Assembly (NCBI GenBank): GCA_020860885.1
Contig: JAJBTS010000219.1
Location: 2,701 to 18,176 of the forward strand
DNA: 15,476 nt
Direction of reading: 5' to 3'
Source: Bacteroidales bacterium
GTDB taxonomy: Bacteria > Bacteroidota > Bacteroidia > Bacteroidales > Azobacteroidaceae
Made by a program: the position numbers and the translations under genes. Of this stretch, positions 1 to 7,385 are shown one piece after another. Below the pieces are notes generated by a model. It searched no databases, was not told where the DNA came from, and worked only from the letters and a program-made list of their open reading frames with translations. Position 1 is the first letter of the stretch, and each line of letters begins with the position of its first letter.

Positions 1-38
1 TAAAAAAGATTGACAAGACAATCCAAAAAACAATCTTT
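1..38 (-). terminator. Possible weak terminator after the GG-leader gene
   Basis: Read on the minus strand, a 5-bp stem (GATTG, 6-nt loop, CAATC; plus-strand 8-23) is followed directly by TTTTTTA (rc of 1-7). An alternative, longer pairing joins AAAGATTG (5-12) with CAATCTTT (31-38). It begins about 20 nt after the stop of the gene at 59-625, where a Rho-independent terminator would be expected. The stem is short and AT-rich, so the strength is doubtful. Confidence 0.4.
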
Positions 39-58
39 CTCATACTTGTAATAATGAA

Positions 59-625
59 TTAATATTTATACCAATGTCCATCGTGGAAAATCTGGTGAGA
101 TAACTTTGGAAGCTCTTTTTTTGCATTTTGGTCAGCTTTGCCAGGATAAGGACTGTCGTCATAAGAATGAGTATGTCCAAAGCCTATGATCTCTTTACCG
201 TCGCGATAATATTTACCGTTGGCATCCGGACCTTGAAAATCATAATAAGCACGGTTTGGAGTATTTTCATTATCTCTAACAACTGTGTAAGAGCCATCCG
301 CATGAAAGTAAATCTCGGCTTCCACATAACCGGGGGAGCTTACCCAATCGCAGAGAAAATTCCTTAAATCATCTTCGTTATTAAAGCTTTTTGTCCAGGA
401 CTTATCTTCATCGTTTCCACTATAGGATCCGGATTCACCTCCATACCAGTTGCCCGAATCATCGACATACCCACTTGCCATATCCCAAATTCCTCCGGGA
501 ACATCGTTCGGATCACTGTAAACATTTACTTTAGTGCCTCCTAATACAGCTTTTTCTTCTTCCTTTTTTAGAACTTGAAGTTCTCTCTCCATCGAATCTA
601 AATCAATTTTCCTTAAAGTTTTCAT
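59..625 (-). CDS. Double-glycine-leader protein with C-terminal JAB/MPN-like segment
   Basis: This 188-residue protein has no hydrophobic signal peptide. Residues 1-30 look like a double-glycine export leader: a charged amphipathic helix with alternating Leu/Met, ending in AVLGG (G29-G30). Such leaders are cut by peptidase-C39 ABC transporters. The mature part is Gly/Asp/Tyr-rich. The C-terminal segment carries GFGHTH (H151, H153), then P161-G-K-A-D165, and ends in HDGHWYKY. This resembles the JAMM metal site (HxHP...PSxxD) of JAB/MPN proteins, with Glu102 or Glu104 as candidate catalytic Glu, but Gly stands where the family usually has Ser. It lies downstream of dfrA after a 159-nt gap with its own possible promoter, so it is probably a separate transcript. 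No transporter or immunity gene is visible in the window. Secreted toxin, peptidase or degenerate JAB protein are all possible. The leader assignment is more secure than the catalytic one. Confidence 0.75.
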   Translation of the reverse strand: MKTLRKIDLDSMERELQVLKKEEEKAVLGGTKVNVYSDPNDVPGGIWDMASGYVDDSGNWYGGESGSYSGNDEDKSWTKSFNNEDDLRNFLCDWVSSPGYVEAEIYFHADGSYTVVRDNENTPNRAYYDFQGPDANGKYYRDGKEIIGFGHTHSYDDSPYPGKADQNAKKELPKLSHQIFHDGHWYKY

Positions 626-650
626 AAGATTGAGATTAAAATTAATTCAA

Positions 651-658
651 CAAAAATA
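651..658 (-). promoter_or_regulatory. Candidate -7 box for the GG-leader gene
   Basis: On the minus strand this reads TATTTTTG, matching the Bacteroidota -7 consensus TAnnTTTG, 25 nt upstream of the start codon at 625. No clear -33 TTTG lies 19-21 nt further upstream. Instead that region holds a perfect palindrome and an inverted repeat, described separately. Confidence 0.4.
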
Positions 659-670
659 ACATTTATATAA

Positions 671-708
671 CAACCTAGGTTGAATTTTAATATGTTTTAG
701 AACATATT
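671..708. promoter_or_regulatory. Palindrome plus inverted repeat, possible operator
   Basis: CAACCTAGGTTG (671-682) is a perfect 12-bp palindrome. Seven bases away, AATATGTT (689-696) and AACATATT (701-708) form a perfect 8-bp inverted repeat around TTAG. Both lie just upstream of the candidate -7 box of the gene at 59-625. Neither is followed by a T-run on either strand, which argues against a terminator and suits a protein-binding site, though AT-rich symmetry can arise by chance. Confidence 0.35.
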
Positions 709-784
709 TCTGTTTTTTGAACGATATATGCAAGGGGAGAGGGTTTAGGGGAGGTATCCGCTATACCGCTAAAAAAGCCGCTAC

Positions 785-1273
785 TTACCTTTCCATTTCC
801 AGGAAAGTATATGCGAAAGGATTTTTATCATCTGCCGGGAAACTCTCCTGGCTGACGATTCTCCATTCCCGGTAATTGATTTCGGGAAAGAAAGTATCCG
901 CTTCGGGGAACTCCGTATGTATTTTGGTCAGGTACAATTTGTCCGCATCCGGGAGGACCTGTTTGTAGATCTCAGCTCCACCGATGATGAATACTTCTTC
1001 TTCATCCATAACCTTGATAAGAGCATAATCGAGTGAGGAATAAACCAAAGCGCCGTCTATTTCCAGATCTTTATTCCTGCTGATCACGATATTCTTCCGG
1101 TTGGGCAGCGGACCTTTCGGGAGCGATTCAAAAGTCTTTCGTCCCATTATTACGGTGTGTCCTGAGGTAACCTCTTTGAAGTGTTTCAGGTCGGCAGGCA
1201 TGTGCGCGAGCATCCGGTTGTTTTTTCCTATCTCATTATTTTTTCCTACAGCAACGATCAGTGAGAGTATCAT
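785..1273 (-). CDS. dfrA: Dihydrofolate reductase
   Basis: This 162-residue protein has the usual length and layout of chromosomal bacterial DHFR. It reduces dihydrofolate to tetrahydrofolate with NADPH in the cytoplasm. Visible marks are the N-terminal strand [10 protein letters not shown], the acid in PADL (Asp28, equivalent to E. coli Asp27), the NADPH-binding [10 protein letters not shown] block (41-50), [10 protein letters not shown], and the FIIGGAEIY loop. The start ATG overlaps the thyA stop as ATGA, so the two are translationally coupled and DHFR recycles the dihydrofolate made by ThyA. One oddity: the position of the highly conserved active-site Trp22 of E. coli is Ala23 (GCG codon) in MLAHMPADL. 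The enzyme is otherwise complete. folA is an equally good symbol. Confidence 0.96.
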   Translation of the reverse strand: MILSLIVAVGKNNEIGKNNRMLAHMPADLKHFKEVTSGHTVIMGRKTFESLPKGPLPNRKNIVISRNKDLEIDGALVYSSLDYALIKVMDEEEVFIIGGAEIYKQVLPDADKLYLTKIHTEFPEADTFFPEINYREWRIVSQESFPADDKNPFAYTFLEMER

Positions 1274-2064
1274 ACGGCAACCATTCCTTTTATATGTGGA
1301 TGAGGATCGTAACCCTCCAATTCGAAATCTTCGTATTCAAAATCAAAGATATTTTTCACATCCGGGTTGATTTTCATTGTGGGCAAAGGTCGTGGATCGC
1401 GCGATAACTGCAGTTTTACCTGATCCAGGTGATTGGTGTAGATATGCGCATCACCGAAAGTATGCACGAAATCTCCTTCTTGCAATCCGGTTACCTGTGC
1501 CATCATCTTCAGCAACAAGGCATAAGAAGCGATATTAAAAGGAACTCCCAGGAAAATGTCCGCGCTGCGTTGATACAATTGCAGGGATAATTTTCCGTCA
1601 GCCACATAAAACTGGAAAAAACAATGGCAGGGAGGAAGTTTCATTTCCGGAAGACACCCTACGTTCCAGGAGCAAACAATGATGCGTCGCGAATCCGGAT
1701 TGTTTTGGATCGTATGAACAGCCTCGGATATCTGGTCGATGTGTCCGCCGGAATAATCCGGCCACGAACGCCACTGGTAACCGTAGATAGGGCCTAAATC
1801 CCCGTTTTCATCCGCCCATTCGTCCCATATCCTTACTCCATGTTCTTTCAGGTATTGGATATTCGTATCCCCTTTCAGAAACCAGAGCAATTCGTAAATA
1901 ATGGATTTCAGATGTAGTTTTTTAGTCGTTAAAACCGGAAACCCTTCGGTCAGGTTAAAACGCATCTGATGGCCAAAAACACTGATGGTTCCTGTTCCGG
2001 TACGATCTTCTTTCTTTGTTCCTTCCGAAAGGACCCGTTGCAATAAATCCTGATATTGTTTCAT
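1270..2064 (-). CDS. thyA: Thymidylate synthase ThyA
   Basis: At 264 residues it has exactly the E. coli ThyA length. It converts dUMP and methylene-tetrahydrofolate to dTMP and dihydrofolate. The catalytic Cys146 lies in [11 protein letters not shown]. Arg21 near the N-terminus, the R126-R127 pair that reaches the dUMP phosphate, the QRSADIFLG block (165-173) and Asn177 in PFNIASY are all present, as is the C-terminal [10 protein letters not shown]. It is the middle gene of a three-gene operon. Its ATG overlaps the stop of the upstream methyltransferase gene as ATGA, and its own stop overlaps the dfrA start the same way, indicating coupled translation. There is no sign of an alternative ThyX enzyme in the window. 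Confidence 0.98.
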   Translation of the reverse strand: MKQYQDLLQRVLSEGTKKEDRTGTGTISVFGHQMRFNLTEGFPVLTTKKLHLKSIIYELLWFLKGDTNIQYLKEHGVRIWDEWADENGDLGPIYGYQWRSWPDYSGGHIDQISEAVHTIQNNPDSRRIIVCSWNVGCLPEMKLPPCHCFFQFYVADGKLSLQLYQRSADIFLGVPFNIASYALLLKMMAQVTGLQEGDFVHTFGDAHIYTNHLDQVKLQLSRDPRPLPTMKINPDVKNIFDFEYEDFELEGYDPHPHIKGMVAV

Positions 2065-2963
2065 TGTACTGTATTAAATCTGCTGAATATACCTAAAGGC
2101 AAACGCTTTCCGGACAAATCCGGGACATATAATTCTCCGTATTCCGGTTCTTTTATCGCAGGGAAATAATCTTTGATCAGGTTCTCCGCTATAAGAGAGG
2201 AAAATCCCATCGAATATAAGTTGAGTACACAGAAAGAGTTTTCTTTATGGAGTATCTTACCGCATCCCTCCATGAGCTCTGCAATATTTTCTTCCAGCAC
2301 CCATTTTTCCCCATCGGGCCCGCGACCGTAAGCCGGTGGATCCAATATAATTCCGTTGTAAAGTTTGTTTCGCTTAACTTCCCTCTTTACATATTTCAGG
2401 GCATCTTCCAACACCCAGCGAATATTATCAAGCCCGGAAGCCTCCATATTTTCCCGCGTCCAGTTCAGTACCTGTTTGACCGAATCGACATGCGTAACAT
2501 CCGCACCTCCGGCTTTTGCAGCCAGGGAAGCGCCACCCGTGTAAGCAAACAGGTTGAGTACGGAAGGTTGTTCCCGGAAAGAAGATACAGTGTCGTAAAT
2601 AAAATTCCAGTTTTCGGCTTGTTCCGGGAAGATTCCTACATGCTTGAAAGCGGTTAAGCCTAAGCGGAAACGTAGCTTCATATTCTTGTAGGAATAATTA
2701 ATGAACCACTGTTGAGGCATGGACGGTTTCAATACCCATTCTCCCTTTTCATTTCCTGAATTCTCTACTCCTCCTTTGCTTTTTTCCCTTTTGAACCAGG
2801 CATCCGCACGTTGGGTCCATTCCTGTTCCGGCATTTTTCTCCTCCATACGGCCTGAGGCTCAGGGCGACGGAGAATATACTTTCCGAACCGCTCGAGTTT
2901 CTCGTATTCACCCGAATCGATCAATTCATAATGATGCCAGTTTTGAGGAGTCAGAAGTTTCAT
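2061..2963 (-). CDS. Class I SAM-dependent methyltransferase, RlmI/COG1092-like
   Basis: This is a 300-residue cytoplasmic Rossmann-fold methyltransferase. SAM-binding motif I is NLFAYTGG (137-144), followed by HVDSVK (158-163) at the ribose-binding acid, EDALKY (186-191) and the catalytic DPPAYGRG (208-215). This motif set is that of COG1092, which contains the rRNA methyltransferases RlmI and the C-terminal half of RlmKL. The N-terminal 130 residues do not show an obvious PUA domain, so the substrate (rRNA base, tRNA or other) cannot be assigned. It is the first gene of the operon with thyA and dfrA, with a promoter about 20 nt upstream. The ATGA overlap with thyA points to constant co-expression with thymidylate synthesis. 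Confidence 0.88.
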   Translation of the reverse strand: MKLLTPQNWHHYELIDSGEYEKLERFGKYILRRPEPQAVWRRKMPEQEWTQRADAWFKREKSKGGVENSGNEKGEWVLKPSMPQQWFINYSYKNMKLRFRLGLTAFKHVGIFPEQAENWNFIYDTVSSFREQPSVLNLFAYTGGASLAAKAGGADVTHVDSVKQVLNWTRENMEASGLDNIRWVLEDALKYVKREVKRNKLYNGIILDPPAYGRGPDGEKWVLEENIAELMEGCGKILHKENSFCVLNLYSMGFSSLIAENLIKDYFPAIKEPEYGELYVPDLSGKRLPLGIFSRFNTVQ

Positions 2964-2980
2964 CGTACTTAATAATCGTA

Positions 2981-3011
2981 CAAAATTAGCTTATTTAAAT
3001 GCTGATTGCAA
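2981..3011 (-). promoter_or_regulatory. Promoter of the methyltransferase-thyA-dfrA operon
   Basis: On the minus strand, TTG (rc of 3009-3011) is followed after 20 nt by TAATTTTG (rc of 2981-2988), matching the Bacteroidota -33 and -7 (TAnnTTTG) elements. The -7 box ends 17 nt before the start codon at 2963, giving a very short leader. Confidence 0.5.
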
Positions 3012-3132
3012 GAAATAAGATGAACCTTTTATCTAAAATGAGTAAACCTTTTGACCAAAAGATGTGTATCTTCTTTGATTGACGCAATAAATTGCCTAAA
3101 AAGCAGTTTTAAACAAAGTAAAATTGTCTTTT

Positions 3133-5100
3133 ATGAATCGCTGTATAACTTTTTCAATACTCTGTACAATTGCTGCCTTGCTGTTTTCCTGTAAATCAGC
3201 AAAGTTAAGCGATGCAGTAGAGCGTCATGAAAGAGGTGAATACTACGAGGCTGCGCAGATATACCGGAGAGTCTATCAGAAGACTTCTTCCAAGAAAACA
3301 CATTTAAGAGGAAGCGTGGCTTTTCATATGGCGGAATGTTACCGGGAGATCAACAATCCGAACAGGGCTCTCAGTGGCTATGCCAATTCGATCCGTTACG
3401 ATTATATAGATAGTACGGCCGTTTTGCGTCAGGCGCAGATGAATCATAAGCTGGGCCGATATGCGGATGCTGTTAAACAGTACAACACTTACCTGGAGAT
3501 TGATCCGTCGAGCGTATTAGCCAGGAATGGAATAGCAGGCTGTGAGCTGGCTGCGGAATGGAGGAAAACACCGACCCGCTACGTAGTAAAGAAAATGGAT
3601 AAATGGAATTCACGCGACGGCGAATATTCTCCTATGTTGTTCGGTGAAGATTTCGACCAGCTTTATTTTACTTCTTCCCGGAAAGAAGCGACCGGAGATG
3701 AGAAGAGCGCTATCACAGGGGTCAGAAACAACGATTTCTTCGTTATTAAGCAAGACGAAAGAAAACAATGGATCAAACCGGAGAAAATAGAAAGCGGCGT
3801 GAATACGGAATTCGATGAGGGAACCAGTTCTTTTACGGCTGACGGTTCCCAGATGTATTATACCTACTGCCCTTCCGATATCGGCGCTTCTTACACGGCG
3901 GAAATACGGGTTTCGGCTCGTTCCGGCGCCCAGTGGGCGACAGGAAAAAGGGTAGAAGTGTTCAAGGATACGTCTTTCATGGCGGCACATCCTGCGGTGG
4001 GTCCGGATGGATATTTGTACTTTGTTTCGGATATTCAGGGAGGATACGGTGGAAAAGATATTTACCGCGTACCTTTAGATGGTATAGGAATCCTATTTCC
4101 GGAAAACCTCGGGCCGGAAATCAATACTCCGGGGGACGAGATGTTCCCCTATATGCGTGCCGACAGTGTATTGTATTTCTCTTCTAACGGACATCCGGGT
4201 ATGGGTGGACTGGACATCTTCAAAGCGACCCAAAGCCGGGGTAGGTGGAGAGTGGAAAATATGAAATATCCGGTAAACAGCGCCGGAGATGATTTTGGTA
4301 TAACTTTCAGGGGAACACAGGAATCGGGTTACTTTAGCAGCAACCGGAACGATGGCAGGGGTTCGGATCATATTTATTCTTTTGAATTGCCCGGTATCTA
4401 TATGTATGTCGAAGGCTGGGTATTGGATAGGGACGAAGTGGAAATTCCGGGAGGAACCGTCCGCATTGTCGGTAAAGACGGTACCAACGAACGGATCTTT
4501 GCCCGTGGCGACGGGACTTATTTTATGGAAGTAAAGCCGGGTATGGAATATGTGATGATGGGAAGCGCTCCCGAGCACTTGAATCAGAAGCAAACTCTTA
4601 CTGTTCCCAATGAACAGAAGAGTGAGACCTTTTATGTGGATTTTTATCTTCCTTCTATTTCCAAACCTGTCCTGATTGAAAATATATTCTATGATTTCGA
4701 TAAAGCGACGTTGCGCCCGGAATCGAAAGAAGCGCTGGATGAATTGATCGCTATGTTGGATGACAATCCGAACGTCACCATAGAGCTGATGGCCCATACC
4801 GACCGGAAAGGTTCGGAAGAATACAACAATAACTTGTCTCAGCGACGCGCCCAGTCGGTCGTTAATTATCTGATCAAAGCAGGAATCGAACCGGACCGCC
4901 TGAGTGCTAAAGGGTATGGAAAATCTACGCCTTCTACCGTAACTAAGAAAGTAGCTGAATTATACGATTTTCTTCCGGAAGGCCAATTGCTGGATGTGGA
5001 ATTTATCGATACTCTCGATCCGGTTCAGCAAGCGAGGGCTGACCAGATCAACCGCAGGACAGAATTCCGCGTACTATCAACCAATTACCGTCTGATGTAA
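3133..5100 (+). CDS. porE: PorE-like OmpA-family lipoprotein of the type IX secretion system
   Basis: This 655-residue lipoprotein starts with a signal peptide ending in LLFSC (lipidated Cys20). The ATG at 3133 is preferred over an in-frame TTG nine bases upstream because it places the n-region correctly. Domains in order: TPR-like helices (about 25-140), five PD40/WD40-like beta-propeller blades (about 160-415; recurring YFTSS, YFVSD, YFSSN, YFSSNR), a carboxypeptidase-regulatory-like beta domain (about 420-505), and an OmpA-like peptidoglycan-binding domain (about 515-655) with HTDRKG and LSQRRA. Asp557 and Arg572 are the expected diaminopimelate contacts. This exact order is that of Porphyromonas gingivalis PorE (PG1058), which anchors the T9SS core to peptidoglycan. 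Other OmpA/TPR lipoproteins with the same layout exist, so the ortholog call is strong but not final. Confidence 0.88.
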   Translation: MNRCITFSILCTIAALLFSCKSAKLSDAVERHERGEYYEAAQIYRRVYQKTSSKKTHLRGSVAFHMAECYREINNPNRALSGYANSIRYDYIDSTAVLRQAQMNHKLGRYADAVKQYNTYLEIDPSSVLARNGIAGCELAAEWRKTPTRYVVKKMDKWNSRDGEYSPMLFGEDFDQLYFTSSRKEATGDEKSAITGVRNNDFFVIKQDERKQWIKPEKIESGVNTEFDEGTSSFTADGSQMYYTYCPSDIGASYTAEIRVSARSGAQWATGKRVEVFKDTSFMAAHPAVGPDGYLYFVSDIQGGYGGKDIYRVPLDGIGILFPENLGPEINTPGDEMFPYMRADSVLYFSSNGHPGMGGLDIFKATQSRGRWRVENMKYPVNSAGDDFGITFRGTQESGYFSSNRNDGRGSDHIYSFELPGIYMYVEGWVLDRDEVEIPGGTVRIVGKDGTNERIFARGDGTYFMEVKPGMEYVMMGSAPEHLNQKQTLTVPNEQKSETFYVDFYLPSISKPVLIENIFYDFDKATLRPESKEALDELIAMLDDNPNVTIELMAHTDRKGSEEYNNNLSQRRAQSVVNYLIKAGIEPDRLSAKGYGKSTPSTVTKKVAELYDFLPEGQLLDVEFIDTLDPVQQARADQINRRTEFRVLSTNYRLM

Positions 5101-5120
5101 AATATTTATCATTGGATTGT

Positions 5121-5151
5121 TTTGCCTGATAGGGCTATTCTGTTATATTTG
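5121..5151 (+). promoter_or_regulatory. Canonical Bacteroidota promoter of the LamG lipoprotein gene
   Basis: TTTG (5121-5124), a 19-nt spacer, then TATATTTG (5144-5151) match the -33 and -7 consensus of the Bacteroidota primary sigma factor almost perfectly. The start codon lies 43 nt downstream of the -7 box. A purine-rich stretch, GAAGAAGG (5186-5193), directly precedes it. Confidence 0.7.
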
Positions 5152-5194
5152 CAGCTATTTTGTAAATTTATTATTAATATGAAATGAAGAAGGT

Positions 5195-6967
5195 ATGAAA
5201 AAGCTATTTCCCATTTTAATTCTTTTTGTTTTTTTCGGATTAGTGGCGTGTGAGAATGATGATGAATCTTCCTTAAAATATGCGAACGGATTGAAGGGGA
5301 ATATTCAGAAAGGTCCTTTTATTAATGGTTCCAGTGTTACTATTCAATTGTTGAATGATAATTTTGTTGCTACCGGAATCTCATACAATACTGTGACTAA
5401 CAATGATTTTGGTGGTTTTCAAATTGAAAATAAAATAGACGCTCCTTATGTCGAAGTTATCACCAACGGATTTTATTTTAATGAAGTAACCGGACAAATA
5501 TCCGATACCCAATTATCTTTACGCTCTCTATGGAAAATAGATAATTCGGAAGAAACTAATGTAAATATTCTTACTACTTTATCCAAAGACCGCATCATCT
5601 ATTTAGTTAAAAATAAGGGATTAAATTATGAGGCAGCTAAGATACAGGCACAAAAAGAAATTCTCGATATATTCCATATTTCTTACCCTGATGATATCGA
5701 CTTCAATCATTTAGACATAAGTAAAGATGGCGATGAAAATGCTATTTTATTGGCAATTTCCACAATTCTTCAGGGTGACTTTGCAGTAGGACAGTTATCG
5801 GAGGTAATTTCTAAATTTATCTTGGATATTGAAAAAGATGGTGTTTTGGATAATGAAGAGATAAAAAATACCCTTTATAATCATTCTGAAAATCTGGATA
5901 TGATTTCTTTAAGGAACAATTTAAAAAAAAGATATACGGATATCAACCAGACAGTTGTGATTGCTCCCTTCGAAAAGTATGTGAAAAGTATGCTGCCTTT
6001 GCAGATAGTTGAAATTTCACCCAGGCAGGATGAATTCTTCGTATCGGGTCTGGATACAATTAAAATATTTTTTAATAAACCGATCGATCCCAATACTATA
6101 ACAGCCGAAAATATTGTTGTATCCCGGGGATCTATTTCTACTTTGCAGGGAGAGTTTATTTACGATCCTCTTCTCTATCTCGTTAAATTTCTTCCTGCGG
6201 AAGAATTGGTTCCCGAAGAAATGTATACCATTGACATAACTCCGGAACTAAAAGGAGTTGATCATATGGGATTTCAGGAGAATTATAGATCACATTTCCA
6301 TTCTTATTCCTGTGATCTTAAAAGAAGGTTAAAAGCCTATTATCCTTTAAACGGAGACGCTAAAGATGCAACAGGGAATGGATTTGATGCGAGTATTATT
6401 AATGGAGTCTATACTCAAGGGATAGATGGAATAGAGAATGGTGCTTGTAATTTATCAGCTCCGGGAGGTCATATGATGATCCCAAATGTAGTGAATGCCG
6501 GGGATCCTAACTGGAGTTATTCTATATGGGTGAATATCGATAAAACTTCTGAAAAATTTTCGCTTCTTTTATTTAATGAGGAAAAAGGCTATTCCGCTAA
6601 TATTCCGGATATTTATCTGTATTTATCTAGTTCTTATGTGTGCTCGGGTACAGACTTTCTTGGCTTTTATATAGGATGGGGTGCCGGTAAACTTAATACA
6701 CACTCCTGGCATCTTTTAACTTTAGTTATAGACAATTCGGTAGGGCATGTATATATGGATGGTGTATTGATTCAGAAATCAAAGAATACACCCTCCCAGG
6801 ATGGGTATTTCTACGATTATTCTGGTAAATATATGGTTTCATGGAGTGAGAAGCATGTACAAAATTACTTGTATGAAACTTTACAGGGTTCAATAGACAA
6901 TGTACGTTTTTACGATCGGGCGTTGAATCCTAAAGAAATATTTGAACTTTATAAACAAAAGAAATAA
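5195..6967 (+). CDS. Probable surface lipoprotein with Ig-like and LamG-like domains
   Basis: This 590-residue lipoprotein has signal peptide MKKLFPILILFVFFGLVAC (lipidated Cys19), followed by ENDDE. An acidic stretch right after the Cys is typical of the Bacteroidota lipoprotein export signal, so surface display is likely. After it comes a GNIQKGPFINGS segment (about 33-45), a pattern seen at the N-terminus of other bacterial lipoproteins. A helical region follows, then an SbsA/Big_5-type Ig-like domain (about 268-372, with FFNKPIDPNTI) and a LamG/jellyroll domain (about 380-590, from AYYPLNGDAKDATGNG to GSIDNVRFYDRAL). Such proteins usually bind polysaccharide or host glycans, but no ligand can be named. 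It has its own promoter and a strong terminator, so it is monocistronic. It looks clearly more AT-rich than porE. Confidence 0.9.
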   Translation: MKKLFPILILFVFFGLVACENDDESSLKYANGLKGNIQKGPFINGSSVTIQLLNDNFVATGISYNTVTNNDFGGFQIENKIDAPYVEVITNGFYFNEVTGQISDTQLSLRSLWKIDNSEETNVNILTTLSKDRIIYLVKNKGLNYEAAKIQAQKEILDIFHISYPDDIDFNHLDISKDGDENAILLAISTILQGDFAVGQLSEVISKFILDIEKDGVLDNEEIKNTLYNHSENLDMISLRNNLKKRYTDINQTVVIAPFEKYVKSMLPLQIVEISPRQDEFFVSGLDTIKIFFNKPIDPNTITAENIVVSRGSISTLQGEFIYDPLLYLVKFLPAEELVPEEMYTIDITPELKGVDHMGFQENYRSHFHSYSCDLKRRLKAYYPLNGDAKDATGNGFDASIINGVYTQGIDGIENGACNLSAPGGHMMIPNVVNAGDPNWSYSIWVNIDKTSEKFSLLLFNEEKGYSANIPDIYLYLSSSYVCSGTDFLGFYIGWGAGKLNTHSWHLLTLVIDNSVGHVYMDGVLIQKSKNTPSQDGYFYDYSGKYMVSWSEKHVQNYLYETLQGSIDNVRFYDRALNPKEIFELYKQKK

Positions 6968-6991
6968 CTCGGAATTTTAAGGTATAATAAT

Positions 6992-7029
6992 AAGGAGTTG
7001 TCACAATGTGGCAGCTCCTTTTTCTTTTC
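6992..7029 (+). terminator. Rho-independent terminator after the LamG lipoprotein gene
   Basis: AAGGAGTTGTCA (6992-7003) pairs over 12 positions, with two G-T wobbles, with TGGCAGCTCCTT (7009-7020) around a 5-nt loop. The hairpin is followed by TTTCTTTTC. It starts 24 nt after the stop codon. Confidence 0.85.
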
Positions 7030-7178
7030 TACCCTTGACTTCAAATAGGGTATAAAGAGTAAAAGATTGTGTAAGCTTCGATCAGGAAATAACCTTTTAT
7101 GAGGTACAGAACTAATAGGTTTTAATGCAGTAAACAAAAAACCTTTTTCAGTATAGCAGAATATCTTTTCTAGAAGGT

Positions 7179-7290
7179 TCTCGGATGTACATCTCAGCGA
7201 CTCTCAGATGTATATCTGAACCCTTCCGCGAATAGGACCGTCGCCTTCTTCAGTTGTACATCCGAGAGGTGCTGAGATGTACATCCGAGA
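7179..7290. repeat. Large imperfect inverted repeat of four GATGTACATC-like units
   Basis: Two 42-nt arms (7179-7220 and 7249-7290) are inverted copies of each other, matching at 37 of 42 positions with the outer 20 identical. A 28-nt spacer separates them. Each arm holds two smaller near-palindromes: GGATGTACATCT and AGATGTATATCT on the left, AGTTGTACATCC and AGATGTACATCC on the right. The RNA could fold into one long cruciform or four small hairpins. Its position between convergent genes and its modular structure resemble REP/BIME-type intergenic elements. No transposase is nearby. Confidence 0.8.
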
Positions 7291-7333
7291 GAACAAATAA
7301 AAGTTTCTCCGGAGACTCTTTGAAAAGACCATA

Positions 7334-7364
7334 AAAAAGGTTATTCTTTACGAACAACCTTTTT
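7334..7364 (-). terminator. Terminator of prfC, possibly bidirectional
   Basis: AAAAAGGTT (7334-7342) and AACCTTTTT (7356-7364) form a 9-bp stem that continues inward through TTC/GAA after one mismatch. On the minus strand it lies about 21 nt after the prfC stop and ends in a T-run, as expected for an intrinsic terminator. The symmetric A/T ends would let it act in both directions. Confidence 0.7.
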
Positions 7365-7385
7365 ATCCTATTTTATACAAACAAA

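Larger units (their letters stand above)
6968..7385. other. 418-bp intergenic region between convergent genes
   Basis: This region separates the LamG lipoprotein gene from prfC, which point at each other. It has no credible gene: the only open frame over 60 codons here is antisense and overlaps a terminator. It contains the lipoprotein terminator, a weak AGGTTTT/AAAACCT hairpin with a T-tail (7117-7148), a large palindromic repeat (7179-7290) and the prfC terminator. Confidence 0.7.

Noticed and set aside
734..786. Three CCGCTA repeats just after the dfrA stop
   Set aside because: Only six bases long and irregularly spaced; too weak to call a repeat array or terminator.
3124..3132. TTG start for the PorE-like protein
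   Set aside because: The ATG at 3133 gives a proper signal peptide, and TTG starts are uncommon in this group.
4093..4797. 234-codon open frame on the minus strand inside porE
   Set aside because: It lies wholly antisense to a gene with clear domain homology and its translation has no recognisable features; it is a shadow frame.
6949..7137. 62-codon minus-strand open frame next to the LamG gene end
   Set aside because: It overlaps the end of the lipoprotein gene and its terminator hairpin, and no promoter or homology supports it.
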